Below the pieces are notes generated by a model. That model searched no databases and was not told the origin of the DNA. It worked only from the letters and a program-made list of their open reading frames with translations. Shown one piece after another: positions 58,801 through 61,800 of a stretch of DNA of 64,000 bases; position 1 is the stretch's first letter, and each line of letters opens with the position of its first letter. The translations under genes were made by a program, and so were the position numbers. The stretch covers positions 31,458,276-31,522,275 of the forward strand of contig JAQNBH010000014.1 in NCBI GenBank assembly GCA_028752905.1. Reading direction: 5' to 3'. The stretch comes from Cladorhizidae sp. MBARI D1340-BT2 (taxonomy: Eukaryota; Porifera; Demospongiae; Poecilosclerida; Cladorhizidae).

Positions 58801-61800
58801 CAGCACACCCTCTGTTAATATAGGGAGTGCCAGCACACCCTCTGTTAATATCGGGAGTGCCTGCACACTCTCTGTTAATATAGGGAGTGCCAGCACACTC
58901 TGTTAATATAGGGTGTGCCAGCACACTCTCTGTTAATATGGGGAGTGCCTGCACACTCTCTGTTAATATGGGGAGTGCCAGCACACTCTCTGTTAATATA
59001 GGGTGTGCCAGCACACTCTCTGTTAATATAGGGAGTGCCAGCACACCCTCTGTTAATATAGGGAGTGCCAGCACACTCTCTGTTAATATAGGGAGTGCCA
59101 GCACACTCTCTGTTAATATAGGGTGTGCCTGCACACTCTCTGTTAATATAGGGTGTGCCAGCACACTCTCTGATGACATCACACGCTTCAGCTGTATTAG
59201 CAAATTATTTGGCATTAGGTCATATGTAACTGCCTCTGCAGGGATGGTCTGGGTCATGTGACCAGCATGGAAGGTGTGCTAGCTCTGGAAGACACGGACT
59301 ATGAGGACACGCCCAAGCTCACCTGGCTGGCTAAAGTGGATGCTGTTGCCATGACGCCCACAGTCATTGTACACTTTGATCACCTGATCACTAAGGGCGT
59401 GCTCAAACCTGGCGAGGACTTCAAGGATTATGTCAACAGGGACTCCAAGGTGAAGCTTAGAGCATATGTTTAGCCATGCCTACCACCACGCCCCCTGGCC
59501 GCCGCCACTCACCCTGTCTACCACCACTCACCCTGTCCACCATCACTCACCCTGTCTACCACCACTCACCCTGTCCACCATCACTCACCCTGTCCACCAT
59601 CACTCACCCTGTCCACCATCACTCACCCTGTCCACCTCCACTCACCCTGTCCACCATCACTCACCCTGTCCACCATCACTCACCCTGTCCACCATCACTC
59701 ACCCTGTCCACCATCACTCACCCTGTCCACCTCCACTCACCCTGTCCACCATCACTCACCCTGTCCACCATCACTCACCCTGTCCACCATCACTCACCCT
59801 GTCCACCATCACTCACCCTGTCCACCTCCACTCACCCTGTCCACCATCACTCACCCTGTCCACCATCACTCACCCTGTCCACCATCACTCACCCTGTCCA
59901 CCATCACTCACCCTGTCCACCATCACTCACCCTGTCCACCATCACTCACCCTGTCCACCATCACTCACCCTGTCCACCATCACTCACCCTGTCCACCATC
60001 ACCACTCACCCTGTCCACCATCACTCACCCTGTCCACCTCCACTCACCCTGTCCACCATCACTCACCCTGTCCACCACCACTCACCCTGTCCACCACACA
60101 CCCTGTCCAGTGTTTAGTTCATCTTACTCCATTGCATTGCAGGTGTCCATTGAGATGTTGGGTGACCCACTGCTGCGGGAACTGAAGAAGGGGGAAATTA
60201 TTCAGGTGCAGCGGAGGGGATTCTATATATGTGATGAGCCATACCGCCCTGTATCCGCCCACTCTGGGGTGGTGTCTCCATGTGTGCTGTTCAATGTTCC
60301 AGATGGACATAGCAAGCCCATGCCCACTTGTGGAACCAAGGTGGGTGCAGGGTTAAAGAGACCAAGTTAGGTCTAGGGTTAAAGGGACCAGTTAGGTCAG
60401 GGTTAAAGGGACCAAGTTGGGTGCAGGGTTAAGGGACTAGTGTTATTAGTGGATTAACTCTTTGGGAGCACTGGTGGATATGTATCTGCACAAAGATCTT
60501 AACTTGGAAGACACTACAAAAACACTTTGTTCAGTTAAATCTACCTCAAGCTGTTGGCTAAAGGCTGCATCTAACCCTTCTCTACCAGAATAACACTGCA
60601 GTTGTCTAACCTTACTCTACCAGAATAACACTGCAGTTGTCTAACCTACTCTACCAGAATAATACTGCAGTTGTCTAACCTACTCTACCAGAATAACACT
60701 GCAGTTGTCTAACCTTACTCTACCAGAATAACACTGCAGTGGTCTAACCTACTCTACCAGAATAACACTGCAGTTGTCTAACCTACTCTACCAGAATAAC
60801 ACGGCAGTTGTCTAACCTACTCTACCAGAATAACACTGCAGTGGTCTACCTACTCTACCAGAATAACACTGCAGTTGTCTAACCTACTCTACCAGAATAA
60901 CACTGCAGTTGTCTAACCTTACTCTACCAGAACTGCAGTGGTCTACCTACTCTACCAGAATAACACTGCAGTTGTCTAACCTACTCTACCAGAACTGCAG
61001 TGGTCTACCTACTCAACCAGAATAACACTGCAGTTGTCTAACCTTACTCTACCAGAATAACACTGGCAGTTCTGAAATAGAGTTTATAGCAGCAGGCACT
61101 ATCATTGAAATGGAGAGATTTACAGGGCAAGCTTATTCGACAAAAACAAAAGGTTATAAAAGGTGAGTCGTTCCAGTATATGGCTAGCTCTAGCTGAAGG
61201 CAACAAATGAAGTCATACATGAAGTGGAGGTACTCTGAAAGAGAATCACTGCCTACCGCACTATAGCTTCAAGACTGAGGTGCCAGCTAGCTAAGTGGCT
61301 GCTCCGGTCATTGGCCTAAACACTAGCTAGTTAGAGGAGGAAACATACCAAGAGTTTTGTTTACTTTTATTGTTGCTAGGCTAGCTAGCATAGCAACAGT
61401 GTTCACCTGATGTCCTCTAGCTGGTACTATGTCACATGACTAGGCATGTACGCATTTCGCGTTATTTTAGTTATTGGCCCTATAGGGTTAAAGGGAAGGG
61501 ACCCGAGAGTTGTATGGATGGATGGGGGGGGGGGGGTGGGTGGAAAGGGACCTGGGGATTATGATGGGTGGAGGGTTAAGCTGCTGGGTTGGATGCAGGG
61601 GGGAGGGCATGTTGCGGGGAACCCACTAGGTAATTCAGTACATGTCGTCCTTCATCATTGACTGGTGAAGTGACACACGCTCGAGAGCTTGCTGGGAGGG
61701 CTCGTGCTGCCATGCATGTCTCTCCCCTGCTACAATATGTCATGTTCTTGATGTGAACGGGCCTGACTGGCAGTAGGAAATGGTCATCACATAAGACCCA

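Noticed and set aside
59466..60185. Pro/His-rich open frames of 213 and 239 codons
   Set aside because: Period of 19 bases read in all frames (19-residue protein period); intron 12 array.
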